In this document: piece by piece, positions 34,017-42,302 of the stretch
Layout: every line of letters starts with the position of its first letter
How positions within the stretch are numbered: position 1 is the stretch's first letter
From: Tsukamurella spumae
GTDB taxonomy: Bacteria; Actinomycetota; Actinomycetes; Mycobacteriales; Mycobacteriaceae
NCBI RefSeq assembly: GCF_012396015.1
Contig: NZ_JAAXOQ010000024.1
Span: 1 to 64,000, forward strand
DNA length: 64,000 nt
Reading direction: 5' to 3'
Position numbers and translations under genes: made by a program
The notes under the pieces: generated by a model
What the model was told of the DNA's origin: nothing
The model's database searches: none
The model's input: the letters and a program-made list of their open reading frames with translations, nothing else

Positions 34017-35328
34017 CCGGCGGAGCGGGCGGCCGGGCCGGGTCCGGCGCACCGTCGGACCGCCACTGCCCGATGACCCCCGGACCGACCAGTGGCATGT
34101 CCCCGACCAGCTCCTCGCCGTTGCGGCGGTCGATCAGGTAGGCCGGCACGCGGTGCCGGCCGTCGCCCTGACCGCGTTGTCCGGCGCCGCCCGCCGGCGG
34201 GATCCCGTACGGACCCGACGCGGGTCGCGCGCCCGTGGTCGGGACGCCCGCGCCCGCCGCGGTCGTCGTGGTGGCCGAGCGGAGGGCGGGCGCGTCCTGC
34301 CGCAGTCCCAACGGCGACGCGGCCCGCGCGAGGTCCGGGGTACGCCCGCCCACTCCCCCGACGGGGCTCCGCGACGTGGGCGTCATCGGCACGGCGGCCG
34401 CCGGGGTGAGGAGCCCGGACTGCGGCCGGTCGGCGGCGTCGGTCGGGGCGGGGTCAGCGGTGGGGTCGGCGGTGAGCGGGACCGTTCCGGCACCGGGGGC
34501 CTCGGCCGCGGTGGGCGAGCCCGCCCCGGAGCCCACTCCCGTCCCCGTGCCGGTTCCGCCCGCGCCCGTTCCGGTCCCGGTGTCGCCGCCCTTCCCCGCG
34601 CCCGCCCCGGCTGCCGCGGAGTCGTTCCCCGCGTCCGCGGTATCCGTCCGGACCGGGCCGGTCCCGGTGCCGGTGTTCTCGTTCCCCGTGCCCGACGGTG
34701 CGCCGCCCCCTCCCGTCGTCCCGTCGCCCGGGCCCGAGCCGACCGACGGGACCTCGGCGTCCACCGGCGGGGCGTCGACGGACGGCGACCGATCACCCCT
34801 GCGGTCGGCGTCCCGCCCGAAGCCGATCCGGGTGACCTCCGCGCCGAGCGGCATCGAGGCCGCATCCGCCTGGACGGGGGCCGTGTACGTCGCCCGCAGC
34901 TCGGCCGCGACCGCGGCGCCCACGCCGCCCGTGGTCGCGCCCCCGGCCCGGCCGTCCCGCGCGCCGATCCCCGGATCCGCGAGGTCACTGAACCTCGTGG
35001 TGGTCGCGGTCGCGGCGCTCGACAGTCCCGTCAGCTGCCGCACCGTCCCGGCGATCTCCTTGTCGACGAGATAGGAGGCCGTGGCGAACCGGCCGACCTG
35101 CTGGAAACCCGCATCCGCCGCCTCCCCCTTCCAGCGCGGTACCAGCGCGGCGATGTCCCGTTCCAGCTCAGCCACGCTCTGCGCGTGCGCGGCCCCCGCC
35201 TGGCCGATGGCCCGGGCGTCCGCCGCGATGCCGCCGCCCGACAGCTTCCTGGCGATCGCCCGGATCTCCGACGCCGCCATCTCCTCGAACGGGGTGCTGC
35301 CGATGTCGCGAAAACCCTCCATGTCCAT
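33991..35328 (-). CDS. WXG/PPE-like type VII secretion substrate candidate
   Basis: About 445 residues from ATG 35328 (in-frame GTG 35337 and ATG 35322 are alternatives; no clear ribosome site). The N-terminal 110 residues are helical and contain LVPRWKGEAADAGFQQVGRF, a W-x-G turn like that of WXG100 and EspB proteins, followed by a second helix (YLVDKEIAGTVRQLTGLSSA). Residues about 165-380 are low-complexity, Gly/Thr/Pro/Ala-rich. The C-terminal end (VPAYLIDRRNGEELVGDMPL) is a compact motif I associate with actinobacterial ESX-related proteins. No signal peptide is visible, which fits type VII export. No ESX apparatus genes are in the window. Role unknown. Confidence 0.7.
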   Translation of the reverse strand: MDMEGFRDIGSTPFEEMAASEIRAIARKLSGGGIAADARAIGQAGAAHAQSVAELERDIAALVPRWKGEAADAGFQQVGRFATASYLVDKEIAGTVRQLTGLSSAATATTTRFSDLADPGIGARDGRAGGATTGGVGAAVAAELRATYTAPVQADAASMPLGAEVTRIGFGRDADRRGDRSPSVDAPPVDAEVPSVGSGPGDGTTGGGGAPSGTGNENTGTGTGPVRTDTADAGNDSAAAGAGAGKGGDTGTGTGAGGTGTGTGVGSGAGSPTAAEAPGAGTVPLTADPTADPAPTDAADRPQSGLLTPAAAVPMTPTSRSPVGGVGGRTPDLARAASPLGLRQDAPALRSATTTTAAGAGVPTTGARPASGPYGIPPAGGAGQRGQGDGRHRVPAYLIDRRNGEELVGDMPLVGPGVIGQWRSDGAPDPARPPAPPVRTEQSPR

Positions 35329-35407
35329 TGGACGCACCAGCGTCCCGTCCGGTTCCCACTCCCGTCGAATCCCGGACGGAACCGATCACGGGGCTGGTGC
35401 GTCCAAT
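35327..35407. promoter_or_regulatory. mirrored 15-bp repeat between divergent genes
   Basis: ATTGGACGCACCAGC (35327-35341) and GCTGGTGCGTCCAAT (35393-35407) are perfect inverted copies 51 bp apart; a shorter CGGTTCC/GGAACCG dyad lies between them. The left arm runs into the start codon of the WXG-like gene and the right arm lies 48 bp before the next gene, so both divergent transcripts would begin with the same sequence. A shared operator is the likely reading. Confidence 0.65.
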
Positions 35408-35454
35408 TGATAGGAGCGCGCTCACCGGAGGCGCCTCGATGCGAGGAGGGTGCC

Positions 35455-35835
35455 ATGGCGGACGGTGAGCTGACGCAGATCATCGAGGCCGCCCGCGACG
35501 GCATCGCGGACCGCCCGAACATGGTGTCCGACGGGAACCCGCAGGAGGAACTCGCCCGCGCCCTGGAACGCCACGCTGATCGGTTGGCGAAAGCGGCAGA
35601 GGAGATGTCAGACGTGGGCTCACTGAACTACCTCGGTCCGACGGTGGAGGGCGAGTCAGCAACCCACAACATTCGCCTCGGTGCCGTCGAACACGAGCGC
35701 TCGCTGTACAACACCTTTCTCGCCCAGGCAGTCGAGGCCCGCTCCTTGGCAACCACGTACCGCGAGATCGGCCGGTGGATCCTGCGCACCGAAGGCGCCA
35801 GCGAGGACCAGATCAACCACGTGATTGGCCGCTGA
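35455..35835 (+). CDS. small helical protein, possible ESX-associated partner
   Basis: A 126-residue, almost entirely helical protein without signal peptide or cysteines. Start ATG 35455 has GAGGAGGG upstream. Two long amphipathic helices are suggested by ELARALERHADRLAKAAEEM (residues 30-49) and SLYNTFLAQAVEARSLATTY (near 83-102), the size and layout of WXG100/EspC-like proteins, though no W-x-G motif is present. It diverges from the large WXG-like gene and is followed without a gap by a lipoprotein gene (TGA-GTG). Function unknown; a chaperone or co-secreted partner is possible. Confidence 0.65.
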   Translation: MADGELTQIIEAARDGIADRPNMVSDGNPQEELARALERHADRLAKAAEEMSDVGSLNYLGPTVEGESATHNIRLGAVEHERSLYNTFLAQAVEARSLATTYREIGRWILRTEGASEDQINHVIGR

Positions 35836-36423
35836 GTGGGCCTGAGGAGTATCGCTCTCACCCTCGTTGGAGCACTGGTGTTGGTCGGCTGCAACGCCAC
35901 GGTCCCGGGCGAGCCGATCACTTCCAATAAGGCCAGCACTTTGACCAAGCCCCTGCCGTTCACCCCGACGATCAAGGAACGCACCAACGACCGCACCGAC
36001 GGAACGAGCTTCGAACCCTGCAGCGCCTACACCGATGGCGAACTCCGTGCCCTCGACATCAACCCCGCAACCGTCGAAGACGCGGCGAAGGTGGATTCTG
36101 CCAACTATCGAGGTTGTCATTGGCGCGGTAACGACTACAGCGTCGCACGCGGCGGCACACAGTACTCGCAGGTCGTCGGTCTCGAAATGACCCTCGATGA
36201 GTACAAGCGCTACATGAAAACTCTGCCGTGGCAGGCAGATCGCACTGCACACGGCCGTTCTCTCGCCGTCGTGGCCGAGAACAACTACTGCATCGCGGTG
36301 TTTCGCGCGGAACTGTCAATCGTCACGACCAGGTCATCGTCCACCAACCCCTCCCCGGGGCGCACCGTCGAATGTGAACGGGCGGTGGCGTTCGCGTCCC
36401 TCGCCATCACCAAGGCACCGTAG
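35836..36423 (+). CDS. DUF3558-like lipoprotein
   Basis: A 195-residue lipoprotein starting at GTG 35836, directly after the preceding stop, so translation is probably coupled. Signal peptide ends in the lipobox LVLVGC (Cys near 19). The mature part has the DUF3558 pattern: an early SFEPCSAYTDGELRALDINP, a middle YRGCHWRG and a late NYCIAVFR Cys. The family is common on mycolata surfaces and its function is undetermined. GC content and codon bias drop across this gene and the one before it compared with fas, which may mean a transferred segment. Confidence 0.78.
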   Translation: MGLRSIALTLVGALVLVGCNATVPGEPITSNKASTLTKPLPFTPTIKERTNDRTDGTSFEPCSAYTDGELRALDINPATVEDAAKVDSANYRGCHWRGNDYSVARGGTQYSQVVGLEMTLDEYKRYMKTLPWQADRTAHGRSLAVVAENNYCIAVFRAELSIVTTRSSSTNPSPGRTVECERAVAFASLAITKAP

Positions 36424-36466
36424 CGAGCCGACCCGCGTCCGCGCCGGAGGCGATTAGGGTGAACGG

Positions 36467-37291
36467 GTGAACGAGACGATCTCCATGCCCGACCGCGACA
36501 CGGTCCTGTGCATGTCGCTGTCCGGCCGGCCGAGCAACATCGGTACCCGATTCCACAACTTCCTGTACCGGGAGCTGAGCCTGAACTACGTCTACAAGGC
36601 CTTCACCACCACCGATCTGCCGGCGGCGATCGGCGGGGTGCGGGCGCTGGGCATCCGTGGCTGCGCGATCTCGATGCCCTTCAAGGAGGCGGTGATCGAG
36701 CTGGTGGACGTCATGGAGCCGTCGGCGACGGCGATCGACTCGGTGAACACCATCGTCAACGTCGACGGTGTGCTGCACGCCTATAACACGGACTACGCGG
36801 CGGTGGCCTCACTGCTCGCGTCGAATGCGGTGGACCCGGCGCTGCCCGCCGCGGTCGCCGGCTCGGGCGGCATGGCGAAGGCCGTCGTCGCGGCGCTGCG
36901 CGATCACGGCTGCTCCGACGTGACGGTCGTCGCGCGCAACGCGGAGGCGGGCTCCGCGCTCGCGGGGCAGTACGGTTTCCGGCACGCGACCGCTACGCCC
37001 GACGGTGCCCGGGTCCTCGTCAATGCCACGCCCGTCGGGATGGCGGGCGGTCCGGCCGCCGACGATCTGTCGTTCCCGGCGGCGCTGATCGAGGCGGCCG
37101 ACACCGTCTTCGACGTGGTCGCGATGCCGCCGGAGACGCCGCTGGTCCGCGCCGGACGGGCGGCCGGCGCGACGGTGATCACCGGCGCCGAGGTGATCGC
37201 CCTGCAGGCCGCCGAGCAGTTCGTGCTCTACACCGGCGTGCGGCCCGACCCGGACCTGGTGCGTCGCGCCTCGGAGTACTCGCGCTCCTAG
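36467..37291 (+). CDS. shikimate 5-dehydrogenase-like (AroE family) oxidoreductase
   Basis: A 274-residue protein from GTG 36467. The substrate domain carries RGCAISMPFKEAVIELVD with the catalytic Lys of the family, then IDSVNTIVNVDGVLHAYNTDY, where AroE has NT and D residues that bind shikimate. The NADP Rossmann domain has AVAGSGGMAKAVVAALRDHG (Gly-rich loop) and VLVNATPVGM. The first motif, LSGRPSNIGTRFHN, departs from the usual SxS shikimate-binding pair, so it may act on a related substrate (quinate or aminoshikimate). It lies between two lipoprotein genes; no other aromatic pathway gene is near. Confidence 0.82.
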   Translation: MNETISMPDRDTVLCMSLSGRPSNIGTRFHNFLYRELSLNYVYKAFTTTDLPAAIGGVRALGIRGCAISMPFKEAVIELVDVMEPSATAIDSVNTIVNVDGVLHAYNTDYAAVASLLASNAVDPALPAAVAGSGGMAKAVVAALRDHGCSDVTVVARNAEAGSALAGQYGFRHATATPDGARVLVNATPVGMAGGPAADDLSFPAALIEAADTVFDVVAMPPETPLVRAGRAAGATVITGAEVIALQAAEQFVLYTGVRPDPDLVRRASEYSRS

Positions 37292-37304
37292 TATCTTTCG
37301 ACAC

Positions 37305-37961
37305 ATGAATCGCACGTGCTCGATCGCCATGGTCGCCGCGTCCCTGGTCGCGACCACGGCGGTCACGAGCTGCTCCAGCACGCCGGACATCACGTTCGGC
37401 TCCCCGATCACCACGGGCGCGCCGATCTCGGTCCCCGCGGGCGAGGTCGCGTTCTCCCAGTGGCCCGACACGTGCACGCTGCTCTCCGACGCCGAGATCA
37501 CCGCGATCCTGCCGCAGGCGACCGACATCACGCGCAAGCCGAAGAAGATCGTGCTCCTCGGGCGTCTGGGCACCCTCAACCCCGATCTGACGGTGTCGGG
37601 CGGATCGTCCGGAGGTGAGCTCCCGAGGGGCACCTGCGCCTACAGCTTCACGCTCCCCAACGAGCACGACCTGAAGGGACTCGCCTTCCTCGAGGTCAGT
37701 CTCCCGGCGATCTCGACGCCGGCGAACATCGCGCAGTACTACGACGAACAGCTCTCTACGCACGGCAAGCACCTCGACGTGGGGTCCGCGTGGGGTCCGC
37801 AGCGCTGCGACGTGCGGACCGAGAGCGTCATCGAGGCCGTGTGCCAATCCGGCCGCTTCTACTTCGAGGTCAGCACGGAGGCCGAGCGCACCTCGAACGA
37901 CGACTGGCGCGAGAAGGTCCTCAAGCCGGCCGTCCAGACCCTCGCGACCCACCTGCGCTAG
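37305..37961 (+). CDS. lipoprotein, DUF3558-like
   Basis: A 218-residue lipoprotein starting at ATG 37305, 13 nt after the AroE-like gene. The signal peptide ends in the lipobox AVTSC (Cys near 23). The mature protein shows WPDTCTLLSDAEITAILPQA, GTCAYSFTLP, PQRCDVRT and EAVCQSG, a four-Cys pattern like the DUF3558 surface lipoproteins of mycolata. Length is at the upper end for that family. Probably anchored outside the cytoplasmic membrane; function unknown. It ends convergently 15 nt before the helicase-nuclease gene. Confidence 0.78.
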   Translation: MNRTCSIAMVAASLVATTAVTSCSSTPDITFGSPITTGAPISVPAGEVAFSQWPDTCTLLSDAEITAILPQATDITRKPKKIVLLGRLGTLNPDLTVSGGSSGGELPRGTCAYSFTLPNEHDLKGLAFLEVSLPAISTPANIAQYYDEQLSTHGKHLDVGSAWGPQRCDVRTESVIEAVCQSGRFYFEVSTEAERTSNDDWREKVLKPAVQTLATHLR

Positions 37962-37976
37962 TCGCAGCGGTCGGGC

Positions 37977-40900
37977 TCACTCGGTGTCGATGTCGAGCCC
38001 CACGGGCTCCCACAACTCCACGGAACCGTCGGAGGCCCGCTCGCCGACGGTGAGCGCCCGCTGCAGGGTCAGGGGGTGCACGCCGCGCCGGTCCAGGGCC
38101 TTGAGCACCACGGCCATCGCGGCATCGGCGTCGGTGGCGAACACGGACTCGCGGATGCGGACGAACTCCCACCCGCACCGTCGGAGCTCCCGCTCCCGCT
38201 CGATGTCGGACCGGGCCTGCTCGGGCGTCGAGGCGAAATCGGCGCTGTCGCACTCGACGGCGAGCTTGCCCTGTTCGCCGGTGACGACGAGGTCGATGGC
38301 GCGGTTGTTCACCACGACCTTCGGGTTCACGTGGTAGCCCATGTCCCGCAGCCGCACGAACACCTGCTGCTCGAAGAGGTTGTCGAAGGGCTCGACGCGC
38401 CGGTCGACCGGCACATCCGCCGGCATCGGCTGCGCCACTTCGACATCGGCGCGCGTGATGTACCGCAGTAGCGAGGCGCGCAGGTCGGCGGGCTTGAGGT
38501 CCTGCTCGGCGACGGACGTGAACAGCCACATCTGGTCGCGGGCGCGCGACGCGGCGACGTTGAACCGGCGCTGGAAGTCCCGCCCCGTCAGCGCGCGGAA
38601 CCGGTACTCGGGCGCGACGACCATCGACAGCATCATCACGTCGCGCTCGTCGCCCTGGAAGTCGGGCGGCGTGCCCACCCGCAGCCGGCGGGCGTCCCAC
38701 TCGTCGGGGTCGATCGCCTCGCGCAGGCGCCGGTACAGCTCGTCGACCTGGCCCTGCCCCTGCAGCACGATGACGCCGAAGGTGCGGCCCGCGTACAGCG
38801 GATCGGCGAAGCAGCGGACCAACTGGTCCACGATGGCCTGGGCCTCCGTGGGATTGCTGATCCGGGCCCCCTCGCCCACGACCTCGGCCTTCGGGACGTG
38901 CGTGACGCGCAGCGGGACCGGACGGTCGGCGCCGTAGTGCCGCACCGGGATCAACGGGGCGTCACTGTAGAACTGCCGCGAGGAGAAGTCGATGATCTCG
39001 GGCATGCAGCGGAAGTGCTCGCGCAGCCGCACGGTGTGCCCGAACCGGGTGCGCAGCAGCGTGAACAGGCTGGACCGCGGGGTCAGCGAGTCGCGCAGGT
39101 AGGGCGGGATGTCGGGCAACTGGGCGTCGAGCCGGTCGAAGACCTGGTCGAGGCTGACGCCGGTGAACGACGAGGGGGCGCACTGGTTCTCGTCGCCGAC
39201 CACGATCACGCGCGGCGCGAGCCATAGCAGGAAGGAACTGGTGATGTCCGCCTGGCTGGCCTCGTCGACGATCACGACGTCGAAGGCGTTGCGCTCCGGC
39301 GAGATCGACGCCACGACCTGCGAGATGGGCATGATCCAGGCCGGTACCGCGGACTGCGCCTGGCGCATCGCCTCGCGCGCTGCGACCCGGAAGCGTTCGG
39401 CGTGCCGCCCCGATCCGCGCCCGATCGACGACACGTGGTCACGGTAGGCGTGCAACGCCTGGATCTCGTCGAAGGTCATGCGCCGCAGGCACTGCCGCCA
39501 TGCGCTCGCCGTCGCGATCCGGGTCGTGTAGTGCGCGACGTCCTGTTCCGCGGCCTGCAGATCGGCGTCGAGTTGGGCGTCGTCGCCGGGGTGGACGCGG
39601 GAGGCGGCCCACGAGACCGCGCGGCGCCACGACCAGGCCGCGGCCAGCTCGGGTACGCGTGCGTCCCATACGGGGTCGTCGGCGGTGCGGGCCACCAGAT
39701 CGAACAGCGCGGGCGCCTTGGTCCGCAGGCGCAGGGCCAGCAGGTCGAGGGCGCCGCGGTCGTCGCGGTCGGTGCGGGCGGCGTCCCACGCGCGGCGCGC
39801 GTCCCGGATCGGGCCGTAGGTGTACTGGCGCAACGCCGCCACCATCGCGTCGCCCTCCGGCGACGGTCCGCGTTCCACGATCTCCTGCACCCGCACCCGC
39901 ACGGCGTCGAGCCGGCTGTGCGCGTCGCGGGCACCCGCTGCGGCGGAGATCGCCACCACCTGCTTCGCGGTCTGCTCCGTCTCGGTGAGGTCCTTGGGGC
40001 GAGGGGCGTGCTCCGAGATCGCCTGCATCGCCTCGACGAGCCGGTCGCGCTCGGACACCAGCCGCACCACCGTGCGAGCACGCAGCAGCTGATCCGCGGC
40101 CTGGCTCAGCCGCTCGCTGCGCCCGCGGGTGGCGGTGCGGCCGGACGGGTCGGTGGCGGGCGCCTCGAGCCCGAGGGCGCGGAGCACATCGCCGACCCGA
40201 CCGATGACGTCCTCGACCCGCAGGTGCATCACCGCGGCCCGCAGGTGCTTGCCGTCCGTACCCTCGACACCGTCGACGACGATGCCGAGGCCCGTCTCCT
40301 CGAAGGCCTTCTGCTCGGGCCGGCGGAACCGCTTGCGCGCGACATTGCCGGCCGCGAGGTGCCGGGAGTAGTCCTCGATCGCGGCCCGGTCGTTGGCGTC
40401 CGGGGTGTCGCTGAGTTCGACGGTGGCGCCGTCGAGTTCGCCGTCCGCGTTGCGCGCCGTCGCGATCTGCTCCTCGAGCCCGGTCAGCCGCGACGCGAGG
40501 TGCGCGCGGTCGCCGATGAGCATGTCCTCGGCGAGCAACTGCGCGGACGGCGGGTAGCGCCGCACCCGGTCGACGAGCTCGCGGATCAGGTCGGCGCGGG
40601 CCCGGATCACGGTGAGCCGGTCGGCGTCGACGCCGCCGAGCACGTGGGCGAGCGCGTTGTCCCCGCCCTCGGCGAGGGGCGAGTCCACGAGGCGGCCGGT
40701 CAGCTCCTCGAGGTCGTCGGCGTCGGGGATCTCCGAGAGGTCCGGCAGGTTGTGGGTCAGGCGGCGCGAGAACAGGTCGTCGTTGCGGCGCAAGAGCGCG
40801 ACCAGCCGGTCGAACTCCCGGGTGTCGAGCGGGGGCACGGCACCGTCGACGGGGCCGGGCAACCAGGAGTACGTGTCGGCGTCCCGTCGGACCTGCGCGA

Positions 40901-42194
40901 CGATCTCGGCGGGCTTGCCGGAGTACGCCGAGGTCAGCCAGTCCGAGTCCTCGGTCTCGGCGGTGCGCAGCGACCAGACCTCGCGCACCAGGTCCTCGCG
41001 GCGGGCGACGGCCCGGTCGCGCTTCGCGCGCAGGTCGCGCAGCTCGGCGTCGGCGAGGGCCTCGGAGTAGGTCGACTTGCGGGTGGCGATCTCGGTGACG
41101 GAGGCGGCGAGCGACGCCGAGCCGTCCTTGGTGACATCGGTGACCGACACGACGAGCTGGCGCACCTCCGGCGGCAGCTTGTCCTCCAGCACGGCGAGTG
41201 CCTGCGCCTTCTCGGAGACGACGAGTACCCGCTGGCCCTTCGCGAGGAGCGCGGCCAGCAGGTTCGCGATGGTGTGCGTCTTGCCGGTCCCGGGCGGCCC
41301 CTCGACGACGACGCCGGAGTCGGCGCCCATGTGCGCCAGGATGTCCCGCTGCTCGACATTGGAGGGCAGCACGTAGTACGCCTCGTCGAGCAGGTCCAGC
41401 GGACTCATCGCACCGTCGACGGCGAGCTGCCGGATCCGCTCCTCCGAGCTCACGCCTTCCACGAGCTGCGCGAGGCCGATCGGCACGGGCCGATCGGGGT
41501 CGGCGACGTCGGCCTTCATCGCGTCGTAGAAGCCCAGGAGCGGCGCGGATCCGCGGGTGCGCAGCACCAGCGCGGGGGCGAACTTGATGCTCGCTCCCCC
41601 CTCGCGCGACGCGGCGTCGAGCCAGGTCGCGGTGAACTTCTCGCACGCCGGGTCGAGCACGGTGCGGGCGGTCTCGCGCAGCTCGGCCTGCAGCGCGGCG
41701 GAGCCGGACAGGTCGAACGAGGGCAGGCCCGCGAGCAGCAGCGAGTCCTCGACGCGCGGCACGGAGTCGCGCGGAAGCACGACCGTCAGCTTCTTGCCGC
41801 GCCGGTCGCGCTCGAGCAGCACGGGCTGGGTGAGCAGGTGGGCGCGGATGGCGGTGTCGCCGTCGCGGGCGGTGAGCAACCCGGAGGCCAGCACCAGCTC
41901 GACCGATTCGGGGTGGTCGGCCAGTTCGTCGAACACGCGCAGCAGGCGCGCGTGCGGCGAATCGGGGGCGTCGTCCCGCGGCACGGTGAAGATGGTCGCG
42001 CCGGGCTTGGCGTCGGCGTCCCAGGTGTCGGTCAGCGCGCCCTCGCCGGTGAGCGGCAGCACGGCGAGGTGATCGTCCAGGTCGCGAGCGACCATCGAGC
42101 GGGACCGGATCAGCTCGTCCAAGTACTGCAACAGGCGGACGACCCGATCGCGACGCCCGTCCGGGCCGTCGCCCTGATCACCGGCGGCGGTCAT
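37977..42194 (-). CDS. superfamily 1 helicase with C-terminal MTES-type nuclease domain
   Basis: A 1,405-residue cytoplasmic protein starting at ATG 42194. A 290-residue N-terminal domain of unknown fold precedes Walker A EGPPGTGKTHTIANLL (near 297-312). A long helical insertion, residues 360-960, separates it from Walker B VIVDEASQADITSSF (DEAxQ, Upf1-like, near 973), then GDENQCAPSSFTG, LREHFRCMPEII, DFQGDERDVMMLS and RRFNVAASRARDQMW (motifs III-VI). The C-terminus has NRAIDLVVTGEQGKLAVECD near 1290-1310 and ERERELRRCGWEFVRIRES, the REase_MTES_1575/Vsr-like nuclease pattern. Such fusions occur in antiphage systems; a defence role here is inference. It is a single gene with a 16-bp palindrome over its promoter. 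Confidence 0.88.
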   Translation of the reverse strand: MTAAGDQGDGPDGRRDRVVRLLQYLDELIRSRSMVARDLDDHLAVLPLTGEGALTDTWDADAKPGATIFTVPRDDAPDSPHARLLRVFDELADHPESVELVLASGLLTARDGDTAIRAHLLTQPVLLERDRRGKKLTVVLPRDSVPRVEDSLLLAGLPSFDLSGSAALQAELRETARTVLDPACEKFTATWLDAASREGGASIKFAPALVLRTRGSAPLLGFYDAMKADVADPDRPVPIGLAQLVEGVSSEERIRQLAVDGAMSPLDLLDEAYYVLPSNVEQRDILAHMGADSGVVVEGPPGTGKTHTIANLLAALLAKGQRVLVVSEKAQALAVLEDKLPPEVRQLVVSVTDVTKDGSASLAASVTEIATRKSTYSEALADAELRDLRAKRDRAVARREDLVREVWSLRTAETEDSDWLTSAYSGKPAEIVAQVRRDADTYSWLPGPVDGAVPPLDTREFDRLVALLRRNDDLFSRRLTHNLPDLSEIPDADDLEELTGRLVDSPLAEGGDNALAHVLGGVDADRLTVIRARADLIRELVDRVRRYPPSAQLLAEDMLIGDRAHLASRLTGLEEQIATARNADGELDGATVELSDTPDANDRAAIEDYSRHLAAGNVARKRFRRPEQKAFEETGLGIVVDGVEGTDGKHLRAAVMHLRVEDVIGRVGDVLRALGLEAPATDPSGRTATRGRSERLSQAADQLLRARTVVRLVSERDRLVEAMQAISEHAPRPKDLTETEQTAKQVVAISAAAGARDAHSRLDAVRVRVQEIVERGPSPEGDAMVAALRQYTYGPIRDARRAWDAARTDRDDRGALDLLALRLRTKAPALFDLVARTADDPVWDARVPELAAAWSWRRAVSWAASRVHPGDDAQLDADLQAAEQDVAHYTTRIATASAWRQCLRRMTFDEIQALHAYRDHVSSIGRGSGRHAERFRVAAREAMRQAQSAVPAWIMPISQVVASISPERNAFDVVIVDEASQADITSSFLLWLAPRVIVVGDENQCAPSSFTGVSLDQVFDRLDAQLPDIPPYLRDSLTPRSSLFTLLRTRFGHTVRLREHFRCMPEIIDFSSRQFYSDAPLIPVRHYGADRPVPLRVTHVPKAEVVGEGARISNPTEAQAIVDQLVRCFADPLYAGRTFGVIVLQGQGQVDELYRRLREAIDPDEWDARRLRVGTPPDFQGDERDVMMLSMVVAPEYRFRALTGRDFQRRFNVAASRARDQMWLFTSVAEQDLKPADLRASLLRYITRADVEVAQPMPADVPVDRRVEPFDNLFEQQVFVRLRDMGYHVNPKVVVNNRAIDLVVTGEQGKLAVECDSADFASTPEQARSDIERERELRRCGWEFVRIRESVFATDADAAMAVVLKALDRRGVHPLTLQRALTVGERASDGSVELWEPVGLDIDTE

Positions 42195-42238
42195 GCGCTC
42201 CTCGAGTCTGTCGGGTCGGCGGCAGCCGACTCTCGGTG

Positions 42239-42254
42239 TAGTCCGGCCGGACTA
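42239..42254. promoter_or_regulatory. 16-bp palindrome over the helicase-nuclease promoter
   Basis: TAGTCCGGCCGGACTA is a perfect palindrome 45 bp before the leftward start at 42194. It overlaps a possible leftward -10 (TATAGT, 42251-42256). This suggests an operator that blocks transcription; the regulator is not obvious nearby. Confidence 0.6.
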
Positions 42255-42302
42255 TACCTTGACTAAAGGTTAATACATGTCGGCGCGTACGCCGAGCGGT
42301 CA

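Noticed and set aside
34400-34800. Low-complexity GC tracts in the WXG-like gene as a non-coding repeat
   Set aside because: They encode a Gly/Thr/Pro/Ala linker in frame, without exact repeat periodicity.
37000-37300. AroE-like gene as part of an aromatic biosynthesis operon
   Set aside because: Its neighbours are lipoproteins and the substrate-binding SxS motif is not canonical, so only family membership is claimed.
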